Below are positions 16,785 to 26,166 of a stretch of 64,000 nt of DNA, in pieces. Made by a program: the position numbers and the translations under genes. This DNA is from Kribbella antiqua. Its GTDB lineage: Bacteria; Actinomycetota; Actinomycetes; Propionibacteriales; Kribbellaceae. The stretch is from contig NZ_SLWR01000002.1 of the NCBI RefSeq assembly GCF_004345665.1, forward strand, positions 620,001 to 684,000, in the 5' to 3' direction. Within the stretch, counting starts at the first letter, position 1. Each line of letters opens with the position of its first letter. Below the pieces are notes generated by a model. That model made no database searches. It saw only the letters and a list, made by a program, of their open reading frames with translations, and was not told the DNA's origin.

Positions 16785-18575
16785 ATGGTGACGATCCGGT
16801 TGCTGGGGCCGCCGGCGATCGAGCGCGGCGTGGAGCCGGGTCGTCAGCCGCGGGGACGCAAGGCGTGGGCGCTGGTCGGCTATCTGCTGCTGGCCGAGCG
16901 GCCGCCCAGTCGCCGGCGTTTGGCCGAGCTGTTCTTCGCGGACGCAGACGATCCACTGGGTGCATTGCGTTGGACCTTGGCCGAGCTTCGGCGGACCATC
17001 GGCGTACCGGATCTGCTGAGGGGGGATCCGGTGGTGACGTCGCTTGGCGATACGACGGTGGACGCGTTGCTGCTCACCCAGCCGTCGGCCGCGCCGGAGT
17101 CGTTGCTGGCGTACGGCGGTTCGCTGCTGGAGGGGATGGAGCTGGAGTCGTGTCCTGAGTTCGAGTCGTGGTTGCTGGTGGAGCGACGCCGGCTCGCGGG
17201 GGTCATCGAGGCACGGCTTCGGCAGAACGCCATCGCCTTGGTTGCGGCTGGGCGTGCCGCGGAGGCGATTCCCTTTGCTGCAAAGGCTGTCTCATTGAAT
17301 TCGCTTGAACAAGGCAACCATGAACTGCTGATCAGGAGCATGGCCGCTTCCGGCGATCGTACGAGCGCCCTGCGGCAAATCGCGCTCTGCGAGGACTTGT
17401 TCCGGCGTGAGCTCGGCATCGAAGTGACTTCCGCACTGCGCGAAGCGGCGTCGGTCGGACCGGGCCGGCCGTCGGCTCCACCGTTGAGCGGACGGGCTGC
17501 CGCGATGAGTCAACTGCAGGCCGGGCGAGCGGCGATTTTGGCCGGTGCCGTCGATGCGGGTCTGCAGTGCTTGCGACAGGCTTCCGAACTGGCCGTGCAA
17601 TGCCACGACAAGTCGCTGGAGGCACGCGCCCTCGCGGCTCTCGGCAGTGCGCTCGTCCACGCGATCCGTGGGCATGACGAGGAGGGCGCGATCATCTTGC
17701 AGGAGGCATTGATGGTCGCCTCCGAGGCCGGGGAACGGGCAACGGCCGTGGTTGCCCAGCGTGAACTGGGTTTCGTCGAGGTCCAGGCCGGGCGGCGCAA
17801 GACCGGTGACGAATGGCTGGCCAAGGCTCAGGCGCTGGCCGAGACCGATGAGGAGAACGCCGCGATCCTCGGCGTACGCGGGATGAACTCCTCCGACCGG
17901 TCCGACTACGCGGCCGCGTTCGAGCAGTTGGGTGAGTCTGTCGAGCTCGCTGCACGCTGCGGTGATCATCGGCAGCAAGCCTGGTCGCTGTCACTGGTGG
18001 GCCGGGCGCATCTACTGCGGTCGGAGTACAGCCAGGCCGCGGCGTCGGTGGCCGAGTCGCTGGAGTTGGTCCGTCGGCAACGCTGGATCGCCTTCCTGCC
18101 TTGGCCGCAGGCGCTCGCCGCCGAGCTCGACCTGTACGCCGGTAAGTTCGACACGTCCGCCGAGGGATTCGAGGAGGCGTGGACGCTGGGCTGCCAGCTC
18201 CACGACCCGTGCTGGGAAGGGATGGCGGGGCGCGGGCTGGCACTGGTCAACGCCAACCGGGGCGACTATCCCGCCGCTCAGGAATGGCTCGACCAGGCGT
18301 TGGCTCGGTCGAGCCACGAGCCGGATCGCTATCAGTGGGTTCACGCGTATGTGCTGGATGCGGCGGTCGCTACGGCCATTGCGCACGATGACCATGAGCG
18401 GGCGACCGGGCTCGCGAACAGGATGTCGTCGCTCGCCGCACGTTGCGACATGCGCGAGATGCAGGTCCGCGCCCAACTGCATCTCGGCCATCTCGGCGAC
18501 CGCCGCGCCGCAGCCTCCGCCCGATCCCTCAGCACCGACATCGACAACCCCGCGTTAGCCGACCTGCTCGCTTAG
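16785..18575 (+). CDS. BTAD-domain (SARP/AfsR-like) regulator with TPR-like C-terminus
   Basis: 596 residues. An OmpR-like winged helix occupies about 1-90 (VTIRLLGPPAIERG...RRRLAELFFADADDPLGALRWTLAELRR). A bacterial transcriptional activator domain covers about 95-225, ending in the family signature ELLIRSMAASGDRTSALRQI and LFRRELGIEVTSALREA. The remaining 350 residues are helical repeats of TPR type. The NB-ARC ATPase of full AfsR proteins is absent. Such proteins activate operons for antibiotics or stress. GGAGGGGG precedes the ATG. Its last 4 bases overlap the convergent gene. Confidence 0.85.
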   Translation: MVTIRLLGPPAIERGVEPGRQPRGRKAWALVGYLLLAERPPSRRRLAELFFADADDPLGALRWTLAELRRTIGVPDLLRGDPVVTSLGDTTVDALLLTQPSAAPESLLAYGGSLLEGMELESCPEFESWLLVERRRLAGVIEARLRQNAIALVAAGRAAEAIPFAAKAVSLNSLEQGNHELLIRSMAASGDRTSALRQIALCEDLFRRELGIEVTSALREAASVGPGRPSAPPLSGRAAAMSQLQAGRAAILAGAVDAGLQCLRQASELAVQCHDKSLEARALAALGSALVHAIRGHDEEGAIILQEALMVASEAGERATAVVAQRELGFVEVQAGRRKTGDEWLAKAQALAETDEENAAILGVRGMNSSDRSDYAAAFEQLGESVELAARCGDHRQQAWSLSLVGRAHLLRSEYSQAAASVAESLELVRRQRWIAFLPWPQALAAELDLYAGKFDTSAEGFEEAWTLGCQLHDPCWEGMAGRGLALVNANRGDYPAAQEWLDQALARSSHEPDRYQWVHAYVLDAAVATAIAHDDHERATGLANRMSSLAARCDMREMQVRAQLHLGHLGDRRAAASARSLSTDIDNPALADLLA

Positions 18576-21529
18576 TCGAAGGCGGCGTCGACCAAAAGCT
18601 CAGAGCTGCGGTCCGGTTCGTTCAGTACGGCGCGGATGACGTGCCGCTGGTCCCAGCGGCCGCCGGCCCACGCGAGCGCCTTCGCCAGTCCGTCGAACGT
18701 CGCCGCGTGCGGAGCGCCGTCGTCGTCCACCCACCACGACACCTCGACCCCGTCGACGGTGAGCTCCTCGTGCTCCCACCACGTCTGCGGAACCTCCGAC
18801 ACCAGCTCACGAACGATCGGCGGCACGTCCGCCGCCAGCCCCTCACCATCAACCTTGCCCTGGGCAACTTCTTGCGCCATCGGTACGTCGAACAGGTCGC
18901 TCAACCCGTCGGCCGCCGCACCAGAGGCGACGACGAAACCGCCCAGATCCTCACGCTGCAACCACATCGGAGCATCCACGACCACCGCCTCGCTGATGTC
19001 GATGACCCGCGTCCTGCCGTCGTCCGTGAGTACCCGCAACTCCTCCGGCGGTTCGGCCGGGAAGAGAGCCAAGGGACCGAGTTGACTCCACAGCCGCAGG
19101 ATCGCGCTCTCGTCGACCTCGCGCTCGGGATCGGCGAGCCGGCCGAGGACCAGACTGATGCCGTCGGCATCGAGATCGCCGACCTCCCGGACGAGGCCGA
19201 CCGCCGTACGCACCTCGGGATCGAGTCGGGCCGTCCAGGCCGGCGCCTCGTCGAGGAATTGCGCGAGGACGGGATCGGCCTCCGGATCGGCCCGCCCGGC
19301 AAGGGGTTCGCCATCCTCGAGCAGCACGCGTTCCCGGATCCACCACGCCGCGTACGACGGCACGCCGAGCGGACGGTCGTCCGGTCCGACGACGCGTACC
19401 TGGGTGACGAGGGCGCGCCTCAGGTCGGGTGATGAGCCGAGGAGTTCGAGTACGCGCGGCCAGGCGTCGTCCGTGATCCAGTCGAGGTCGCGGATCGCGG
19501 TGAGCTCCCCGATCGTTGCGCCGTACCGCGATCCGTCCGGCGCCACGTCGTACGCCCAGTCCTCGATGCCGTCCAGGTCCTTGAGGGACTCGGGCAACTC
19601 GTCGAGTGCGACGTCGGAGGCGGTCACGGCTCCGAGGGTCGCGAGTACGCCGACGGCCTCGAGTGCGGGGAGGCCGTAGCGGTCGAGGGCGGCGCGGTCG
19701 ATCGGCGCGACCTCTTCGTCGTCGAGCACTTCCTCGGCTTCGGAGCCTGGGATCACCAGCGCGTTCGCCGGGACGAGGTCGCCGTCCGCGTCGCGCAGTA
19801 CGAGGTCCGACAACCACCACAGGCCTTCGGCTTGGGACGGATCGGCCGCGACCAGGCTGAGTACGGCGTGCGCGATCGCGTCCGGGTCGTCGGCCTCGGC
19901 GGAGTGCTCGACGGCCGTGCGTACGGCGCCGTCCTCCAGCAGCGTGCGCGGTGTCGCGGGCAGCGCGCCGAGACGCTCGAGGGCTGGGTCGGCGGCGTCG
20001 GGGTGGACGACGCGTACGCCGTACTCGCCGAAGGCTGCGAGGACGTCGAGGGGGAGTTCTGGCGCGGGGAGCAATAGTCCGCGTACGCCGCGCACCAGTC
20101 GGCCGTCGGCGAGTGGGACGGGAAGTGTGCCGAGCGATTCCCGGAGCAGCGGGTCGGTGACCATGCCGGAGAGGGACGAGTAGAGCGCCCGCCACCACTC
20201 GGGGTCTTCGCTGGCCCCGAGCTGATCCACGACCTCGGCAAGCTCGAGCCGGCGGACTTGGAGTGCGTCGAGCGCGGCGCGGAATTGGAGCGACGACCGG
20301 ATCAGGCCGCGAACGATCGGGGCGAGCACAGTCGTGAACGCTTCATCGGCGCCTTCGACAACGACCGCGTCGCGGGGCCGCAGCAACGTTCCATCCTCAA
20401 CCGACCTCACCATCGGCGTATCGGGGAGCAGGGCAACGATCTCTTCCCGCAAGGCCCGATCCAGCGCACCCGCAGCCAACCCAGTCGGAACGAACTGCAG
20501 TACGTCGTCCCCGTCTTCGGCCCGCTCACGCAGCAACTCCGCATAGGCCTTCGCGGCTTCGGTCACAAGCCGATCCGTCAACGGGCCCTGGGCAACATGC
20601 CGCCGAGTCGGATCCAACGGAAAGGACGCCAACAGCAAGGCAGGCAACGACAACGCCTCATCAGTAGGCGTCGGCGCCTGCACCACCCCAGGCAACTCGG
20701 CGTCAGTGCGGGGAATTGCCCAGAGGACCGACCAGTTGGGGCGGGAGCGTTCTTCTGTTGGGCGGTCGGCGAGGAGTTGCTCTCGCTCGTGTTCGTCGAA
20801 GACGCCGGCGGCGCGGTGGACCCACCAGCGGGACTCCGCGTCTTCCAGGACGCGGTGCTCGTCGTCGGTTTCGATCTCGACTTGGGCGAGGCCCGGAAGA
20901 GCCAGCAGCAGCGGATCGCCGGCTTCGGCGAGGAGGCGGCGGACGAGGGTGACGGCAGCTTCGTCGCGGAGCGGCAGGATGACCGCTGTGTCGTAACCCT
21001 CCGGCGGCTCCCCCTCGGCTTCGAACGGCAGACGTAGTACCGGCACGTGACCGTCGCGACGCCGTACCTCCGTATCCAGACCGGGCGACTCGAGGGCAGC
21101 GATCACGGCAGCTGTGTCAGCACGGGAGAACCGCACGCCGCCGGTGCGCGACAGGATCACCGGCTCGTCCGTCACCGCGAGTACGGCGGAGAAGCCGACG
21201 CCGAAGCGACCGACCGACGGCTCGTCCCGCTTCGCCGAAGCCCTCAGCGTGGCGAGCGACTCGACGCCCTCGGCAGACAACGGCGTACCTGTGTTGGCGA
21301 CGACCAGCGTTTCCCCACGCAACGAGAAATGCACCCGCCCGGGCACACCGGCGCGCGCGGCCGCGTCCGCCGCGTTCTGCGCTAGCTCGATGACGACCCG
21401 ATCGGCGTACCCCCCAAGCGCGAGATCCTCCTCGGCGTTCGCGTCCTCCCGGAACCGAACCGGCGCGGCCGCCCAACCGGCCAGGACTCGCTCGCGGACA
21501 GCCGCCGTACCGAAGAGATCGTCACTCAC
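18572..21529 (-). CDS. Sacsin/Hsp90-like GHKL ATPase, large
   Basis: 985 residues. The first about 200 form a GHKL nucleotide-binding domain: VIELAQNAADAAARAG (Bergerat N box), VVANTGTPLSAEGVESL (DxGxG-like, with Asn in place of Asp), and SVGRFGVGFSAVLAVTDEPV (lid and glycine box). This matches the sacsin N-terminal ATPase-like domain of actinobacterial 'molecular chaperone Hsp90' annotations. The remaining 780 residues are acidic and Leu/Asp-rich with no motif I know. The client is unknown. It is transcribed alone and meets the BTAD regulator tail to tail with a 4-bp overlap. Confidence 0.75.
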   Translation of the reverse strand: MSDDLFGTAAVRERVLAGWAAAPVRFREDANAEEDLALGGYADRVVIELAQNAADAAARAGVPGRVHFSLRGETLVVANTGTPLSAEGVESLATLRASAKRDEPSVGRFGVGFSAVLAVTDEPVILSRTGGVRFSRADTAAVIAALESPGLDTEVRRRDGHVPVLRLPFEAEGEPPEGYDTAVILPLRDEAAVTLVRRLLAEAGDPLLLALPGLAQVEIETDDEHRVLEDAESRWWVHRAAGVFDEHEREQLLADRPTEERSRPNWSVLWAIPRTDAELPGVVQAPTPTDEALSLPALLLASFPLDPTRRHVAQGPLTDRLVTEAAKAYAELLRERAEDGDDVLQFVPTGLAAGALDRALREEIVALLPDTPMVRSVEDGTLLRPRDAVVVEGADEAFTTVLAPIVRGLIRSSLQFRAALDALQVRRLELAEVVDQLGASEDPEWWRALYSSLSGMVTDPLLRESLGTLPVPLADGRLVRGVRGLLLPAPELPLDVLAAFGEYGVRVVHPDAADPALERLGALPATPRTLLEDGAVRTAVEHSAEADDPDAIAHAVLSLVAADPSQAEGLWWLSDLVLRDADGDLVPANALVIPGSEAEEVLDDEEVAPIDRAALDRYGLPALEAVGVLATLGAVTASDVALDELPESLKDLDGIEDWAYDVAPDGSRYGATIGELTAIRDLDWITDDAWPRVLELLGSSPDLRRALVTQVRVVGPDDRPLGVPSYAAWWIRERVLLEDGEPLAGRADPEADPVLAQFLDEAPAWTARLDPEVRTAVGLVREVGDLDADGISLVLGRLADPEREVDESAILRLWSQLGPLALFPAEPPEELRVLTDDGRTRVIDISEAVVVDAPMWLQREDLGGFVVASGAAADGLSDLFDVPMAQEVAQGKVDGEGLAADVPPIVRELVSEVPQTWWEHEELTVDGVEVSWWVDDDGAPHAATFDGLAKALAWAGGRWDQRHVIRAVLNEPDRSSELLVDAAFD

Positions 21530-21551
21530 CCGGTGCAGTATGCCCGGTTAC

Positions 21552-22007
21552 TCAGGTGTGGGTGACCTCAGTACCTTTCGTCGCGGCCCGGCCCAGCAGG
21601 AGACCAACCGCGATCATCCCGACTGCCAGGATCAGGTGCAGCCAGTTGTCCGCGGTGTTCACCGGCACGAAGTTCGCCGAGCTCGCCTGGTCGATCAGCA
21701 GGCCGTAGAGCCACAGCACGGCGTACACCACCCCGCCACCGATCAGGAACGCCCGCGCACCCGAGACCGTCCGCGCCAGCAGCAACCCGGCAACCCCGAA
21801 CAGCAGATGTGCGACGTTGTGCAGCACCGACACCTGGAAGACGCCCAGCAGCATCGCCTCGGAGTGGTGCCCACCGAACGACATCGTGTCGTAGTCCGTG
21901 GTGATCCCCGGAACGAACCCGAGGACGCCGACGAGCAGGAACACCACGCCCACCGCCGCCGCAACCTTCTGGATCACCGTTATCCGGCCGCCGTCGACCT
22001 CAGCCAT
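21552..22007 (-). CDS. DUF4383 four-helix membrane protein
   Basis: 151 residues with four predicted membrane helices (VIQKVAAAVGVVFLLVGVLG, LHNVAHLLFGVAGLLLA, FLIGGGVVYAVLWLYGLL, WLHLILAVGMIAVGLLLG). The conserved FxVSxLHNVAHLLFGVAGL and the C-terminal NTADNWLHLILAVGMI motifs are those of DUF4383, a common actinobacterial family of unknown role. The ATG at 22005-22007 has AAGGAG about 10 bases upstream. The frame stays open upstream into the cupin remnant, but that part is not this protein. Confidence 0.85.
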   Translation of the reverse strand: MAEVDGGRITVIQKVAAAVGVVFLLVGVLGFVPGITTDYDTMSFGGHHSEAMLLGVFQVSVLHNVAHLLFGVAGLLLARTVSGARAFLIGGGVVYAVLWLYGLLIDQASSANFVPVNTADNWLHLILAVGMIAVGLLLGRAATKGTEVTHT

Positions 22008-22116
22008 CGCGACCAGCTCCTTCCCCGTTCCCCCGCCCCACCGGAACCTCTCCGATGCCCCCTCCCGGTACCCGCTCCGGGGCGGATTGCACGCTTGGGC
22101 AACGAGGTTTGCACCT

Positions 22117-22457
22117 TTATTGGAACGGGCAGCCGGGGTTGGGGGCGTCTTCGGAGAGCGGGCTGCCGGCCGGGTTGACGTAGAGGACCTCGAGGACGAG
22201 GGCTTGAGGTTGCCGCCGACGTGGACGCTGGTAGGGCCGCTGGGTTCGGTGAAGGAGGCGCCGGCCTGGTAAACGCCGTCGGTCGCGCAGGTGTGCTCCG
22301 TGTGGGTGAGCGTGCCCTGCTTGACGAAGGCGTACAACGTGCCGTCGTGGTAGTGCCAACCCGTCGTACCACCGAGGGAAATGGTGATCTCGCGCAGGAT
22401 GTAGTCCGTCCCGCCGATCGTGGTCTGCGCCCGGATCTTCCCGCTGACTCCGGACAT
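22117..22457 (-). pseudogene. Cupin-domain protein broken by a single-base frameshift
   Basis: The start MSGVSGKIRAQTTIGG leads into a small cupin: SLGGTTGWHYHDGTLYAFV carries the metal-ligand histidines (HYHDG) and a second strand set with HTEHTC. The frame is correct through VGGNLKP, then reads Ser/Arg-rich nonsense. Dropping back one base at the C-run opposite 22200-22202 restores LVLEVLYVNPAGSPL and a natural end ...APNPGCPFQ at 22117. The corrected length would be 113 residues. Either a recent null mutation or a base missing in the assembly. Confidence 0.75.
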
Positions 22458-22485
22458 GGTGGCAGGTCGCGGCTATGGTGTTCCG

Positions 22486-23265
22486 GTGATCCCACCCGGC
22501 AGCCGGTACGTCGCCCTCGGTAGCTCGTTCGCCGCGGGCCCAGGAATCAGCCCGATCGTGCACAAGCCGGCGGGCCGATCAGGCAGCAACTATCCGCACC
22601 TGGTCGCCGCCGAACTCGGCCTCGACCTGGTCGACGTCACCTACTCCGGCGCGACGACCGCGCACCTCCTGACCGACTCACAGGACGGCGCACCACCACA
22701 GCTCGATGCCGTCGGCCCCGAAACCGCCCTGGTCACGATCACTGCCGGAGGCAACGATCTCGAGTACGTCGGGACGTTCATCCGCGGCAGCATGCTGAAC
22801 ACCCTCGCCAAACCGGCCACCGTGCTCGGCCGCCGGGTCGCGAACCGGATCCGGGCGCGCGTGAGCTACCTCAAGGACGATGCTGACTATCAGACCGTGA
22901 CGGACTCCCTGGTCGCGGTCGTCTCAGGAGTCCGTGAACGGGCGCCTCAGGCTCGCGTGATCCTCGTCGACTACCTGGCTCTGGTCGGCCCGAGTACGCG
23001 GCCGCGTCTCGACGTACCGCTGAACGAGGAACAGCTGCCCAGCGTCGCCATGATGGCCGACGGCCTGGCCGCTGCCTTCGCCAAGGCGGCGGCGACATCT
23101 GGCGCCGACCTGGTCGCCGCGTCTGCCGCGAGCCTGCAGCACGCCATCGGATCCGCCGAGCCGTGGACGACCGGGTTCAGCCTGCTGCGCGGTGTCTCGT
23201 ACCACCCGAACGCCGCCGGCATGCGTGCCGTCGCCGATCTCGTGCTGGAAACCCTCCGGTCGTAG
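22486..23265 (+). CDS. SGNH/GDSL-family hydrolase
   Basis: About 259 residues of the SGNH esterase fold. Block I with the nucleophile is YVALGSSFAAGPG, the oxyanion Asn is in ITAGGNDLEYVG (block III), and the catalytic Asp/His pair is in SYHPNAAGM near the C-terminus. No signal peptide is seen, so it is probably cytoplasmic; the substrate is unknown. I use the GTG at 22486 because the residues before it do not resemble the family. An ATG at 22456 is also in frame and would overlap the divergent cupin start. Confidence 0.82.
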   Translation: MIPPGSRYVALGSSFAAGPGISPIVHKPAGRSGSNYPHLVAAELGLDLVDVTYSGATTAHLLTDSQDGAPPQLDAVGPETALVTITAGGNDLEYVGTFIRGSMLNTLAKPATVLGRRVANRIRARVSYLKDDADYQTVTDSLVAVVSGVRERAPQARVILVDYLALVGPSTRPRLDVPLNEEQLPSVAMMADGLAAAFAKAAATSGADLVAASAASLQHAIGSAEPWTTGFSLLRGVSYHPNAAGMRAVADLVLETLRS

Positions 23266-23274
23266 GCTCCCGCT

Positions 23275-23856
23275 ATGGGGATCCGGTTGGCAACGACCGC
23301 CGACGTCGAGGCGGCGGTGCAGACGCTCGCCCGCGCGTTCGAGGACTATCCGATGACGCGGGTGGGCCTCGACCCGCACGACTACCTCGACCGATTGACG
23401 CAGTACCACCGCCTCTTCATTACCGAGATCGGACTACCGCACGGCCGGGTCTGGATCGCCGAGGACGCGAGCGCCGTCGCCGTCTGGACGACGCCGTCCA
23501 CGCCCCCGGACGTGTTCAGGTCACACGCCGACGCCTTCCGCGACCTCGCCGGCTCCCGCGCGGAGCTCGCCGCGGAATACGAAGAGGCCATGGGCATCTT
23601 CCGCCCCCGCGAGCCAAGCTGGTTCCTGACCCTTGTCGGCGTCGATCCCGATCGGCAGCGCCAAGGCCTCGGCCGGGCCGTCATCACCCCCGGCCTCGCT
23701 GCCGCCGATGCCGACCACTCGCCCGCGTTCGTCGAAACCCAGGAACCTACCAACCTGCACTTCTACGAATCCCTCGGCTTCACCGTGATCGCCGAACTGG
23801 AACTCCCCCACCGAGGCCCGATCCACTACGCGATGTACCGCCCGGCTACGAACTGA
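23275..23856 (+). CDS. GNAT-family N-acetyltransferase
   Basis: 193 residues. The acetyl-CoA-binding signature is LTLVGVDPDRQRQGLGRAVI (motif A, Q/RxxGxG/A) followed by FVETQEPTNLHFYESLGFTVI (motif B). The N-terminal half begins IRLATTADVEAAVQTLARAF, standard for the family. It follows the SGNH hydrolase by 9 bp and probably shares its transcript. The acceptor amine cannot be inferred. Confidence 0.87.
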   Translation: MGIRLATTADVEAAVQTLARAFEDYPMTRVGLDPHDYLDRLTQYHRLFITEIGLPHGRVWIAEDASAVAVWTTPSTPPDVFRSHADAFRDLAGSRAELAAEYEEAMGIFRPREPSWFLTLVGVDPDRQRQGLGRAVITPGLAAADADHSPAFVETQEPTNLHFYESLGFTVIAELELPHRGPIHYAMYRPATN

Positions 23857-23889
23857 ATCGCTCGAGCACAGGTCACTTACAAACGAGTG

Positions 23890-23923
23890 CCGGCGGGGCG
23901 CCGTCTTGATGCCGCCCCACCGG
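23890..23923. terminator. GC-rich hairpin between convergent genes
   Basis: CCGGCGGGGCG (23890-23900) pairs with CGCCCCACCGG (23913-23923), 10 of 11 positions, with a 12-base loop. It sits between the converging GNAT and rhamnogalacturonan lyase stops and likely ends both transcripts. No U-run follows, as is common in high-G+C actinomycetes. Confidence 0.6.
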
Positions 23924-23934
23924 GTCTGCAGGTC

Positions 23935-25779
23935 TTACGGGTTCAGGAAGCTTGCATGGGGTGGCTGGTTGTAGCCGGTGTTCTGCCAGGCGACCGCGAG
24001 GCGGTACTGGCGGTCCTGCATCAGCGACACATGCGAGACGCTGGTCGAGTCGGTCGTCGAATAGATCCGCAGAGCGGTGTCGTCCGACGTCGGCCAGATC
24101 ACCTCCTCACGCCAGTCGCCAAGGATGTCGGCTTGCAACGCCGGCGTCGCCTTGGTCCCGTTGTTGGAATGTACGCCGCTTGCCGTCAGCAACCGGATGT
24201 CGGAACTCGTGCCGTACTTGTCGATGTGCGTACCGTCCAGCAGTTCGCGCTGCCGGTCGCCGTCCCACCAGATCACGAAGTTCGTCGACCCCGGCTTGCG
24301 GCTGGCGACCTGCGCACCATTGGTTGCCGAGCGCAACCCGGCGACTGCCGACGACCACACCTCAGCGCCCGCGTTGCCGGACCAGATGTCGTCCGCCACA
24401 CCACGGCCGTTGTCACAGCCACACGACGCGGCTCGCCAAAGCGTCACGCCCGTACGAGCGTCTGCCACCCAGTCTGCGGGCGACGACGAGTTCTCGGATG
24501 GCTTGTAGACCTCCAGTCCGGAGCGGCTCGGGACGAGATCGCCGACGTGGTAGGCGTCGCCGTGGCCGGTGCCGTTCGTCCACAAACCGTTGCCATTGTC
24601 ATCGATCGCCATCGATCCGTACATGATCTCGTCCCGCCCGTCGCTGTCGACATCGGCGATGGACAACTGGTGATTGCCTTGCCCTGTCCAGGCCGACCCG
24701 TTCGTGGAACTGTTGCTGTCGAAGGTCCAGCGCCGAGTGAGTGTGCGGTTGGAGTAGTCCCACGCGGAGATGACGGACCTGGTGTAGTAGCCGCGGGCTT
24801 CGATGATGCTCGGTCGCGATGTTCCTGCGACGTACGCCGTACCGGCCAGGAATCTGTCGACTCGGTTGCCGTACGAGTCGCCCCACGACGAAACGGTGCC
24901 GCGGGGCGGGACGTAGTCGGCGGTCGCCAGCACCTCACCAGTGGTGCCGCTGAACACGGTCAAGAACTCGGGGCCAGTCAGGACATAGCCCGACGAGTTT
25001 CGGTAGTCGGCTCCTACGTTGCCGATCACCTGGCCGGTGCCGGATCGGGTGCCGTCGGCGGTCTTGACCACGACCTCGGCTCGGCTGTCGCCGTCGTAGT
25101 CGAAGACCTGGAACTGCGTGTAGTGCGCGCCGGCACGGATGTTGCGACCGAGGTCGATCCGCCATTTGCGGGTGCCGTTCAGCTCGTACGCGTCCAGGTA
25201 GACGTTGCCGGTGTAGCCGGATTGGGAGTTGTCCTTGGCGTTGGTCGGGTCCCACTTGAGCACGATCTCGTAGGCACCGTCGGCGTCGAGATCGGCGACC
25301 GAGGCGTCGTTGGCCGTGTAGGTGTAGGCGACTCCGTCGGGCGTCGTACCGCCGGCCGGCTTCTGAATCGGCACGTCCTGACTGGTCGCCAGGGTGGACA
25401 CTTCACCGTCCGAGTTTTCGGCTTGTGCGTTGGCTTCGGCTTCTTTGCTGACCGGGCGCACGCTGTAGCGGGCGTCCGGCGGGGCGCCGACGTCGAGGTA
25501 GTTGGTGACTTTCGTGGTCGCGATCCTGGTGGAACCGCGGTAGACGGCGTACTCGATGCCTTGCGGATCGTCGTACAACAACCGCCAGGAAAGGAAGTTC
25601 CCTTTCCCCGTCCGCAGACTGACCAGCCCACGACCAAGGTTGGCCGTGTCGGTGGGGACTGTCGAGGCAGGAACTGTGGTCGGGGCGGCCGGCGAGGCCT
25701 GAGCGTGGACCGCAGTCAAACCGGCACCAAAGCTGGTGACAGCAACAACGACAGCAAGCAACGGACTGACACGTTTCAT
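23935..25779 (-). CDS. Secreted rhamnogalacturonan lyase, polysaccharide lyase family 11
   Basis: 614-residue extracellular pectin-degrading enzyme that cuts the rhamnogalacturonan I backbone by beta-elimination. A Sec signal peptide (MKRVSPLLAVVVAVTSFGAGLTAVHA) is followed by a fibronectin-like N-terminal region (ENLGRG-type NLGRGLVSLRTG, FLSWRLL) and an eight-bladed propeller. The propeller has repeated Ca-binding DxDxDG-like loops (VADLDADGAYEIVLKWDPT, VFDYDGDSRAEVVVKTAD, IADVDSDGRDEIMYGSM) and ends in ILGDWREEVIWPTSDDTALRIY, all typical of PL11. The ATG at 25777-25779 is preferred over upstream starts because the signal peptide begins there. A LacI-type operator lies 108 bp upstream. Confidence 0.93.
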   Translation of the reverse strand: MKRVSPLLAVVVAVTSFGAGLTAVHAQASPAAPTTVPASTVPTDTANLGRGLVSLRTGKGNFLSWRLLYDDPQGIEYAVYRGSTRIATTKVTNYLDVGAPPDARYSVRPVSKEAEANAQAENSDGEVSTLATSQDVPIQKPAGGTTPDGVAYTYTANDASVADLDADGAYEIVLKWDPTNAKDNSQSGYTGNVYLDAYELNGTRKWRIDLGRNIRAGAHYTQFQVFDYDGDSRAEVVVKTADGTRSGTGQVIGNVGADYRNSSGYVLTGPEFLTVFSGTTGEVLATADYVPPRGTVSSWGDSYGNRVDRFLAGTAYVAGTSRPSIIEARGYYTRSVISAWDYSNRTLTRRWTFDSNSSTNGSAWTGQGNHQLSIADVDSDGRDEIMYGSMAIDDNGNGLWTNGTGHGDAYHVGDLVPSRSGLEVYKPSENSSSPADWVADARTGVTLWRAASCGCDNGRGVADDIWSGNAGAEVWSSAVAGLRSATNGAQVASRKPGSTNFVIWWDGDRQRELLDGTHIDKYGTSSDIRLLTASGVHSNNGTKATPALQADILGDWREEVIWPTSDDTALRIYSTTDSTSVSHVSLMQDRQYRLAVAWQNTGYNQPPHASFLNP

Positions 25780-25886
25780 TGAAACCGTCCAGCGTCGGGC
25801 GCGGGAGCGCAATGGGTGGGGCGGGCCCATGTTCCGCGAACTCCCGTCCAGCCGACTGGCGACACAAACGGGAGCCAAACACTTAC

Positions 25887-25919
25887 CCGTACACGGAAAG
25901 CGTTTCCCGAAATGTACGG
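25887..25919. promoter_or_regulatory. Nested inverted repeat, LacI-type operator
   Basis: GGAAAGCGTTTCC (25895-25907) has the CG-centred dyad of LacI/CcpA-class operators and is enclosed by a second inverted repeat CCGTACA (25887-25893)/TGTACGG (25913-25919). It lies 108-140 bp upstream of the lyase start, in a locally A+T-richer promoter region. Confidence 0.6.
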
Positions 25920-26166
25920 TCCACCGCACAACGTGTCAATAGTGCGCTACACCCAGTAATCCCACGGCCACGCCCTTATGCCGGCCCCAAACTCCATGTC
26001 GACGTCCACCCGCGACAACTTCCCGAAGCCCCTCACGCCAGAACCACCCGACGCAGCCGCCACCCCGGACAGCCCTCAATGCAGCTACCTGACCGAGGCT
26101 CGGCCGCCCGCCAGCCGAGCAGCCTGATCACCTGCCCGAGCGCCGTGGCCTGTGAACGCCGCGCCT

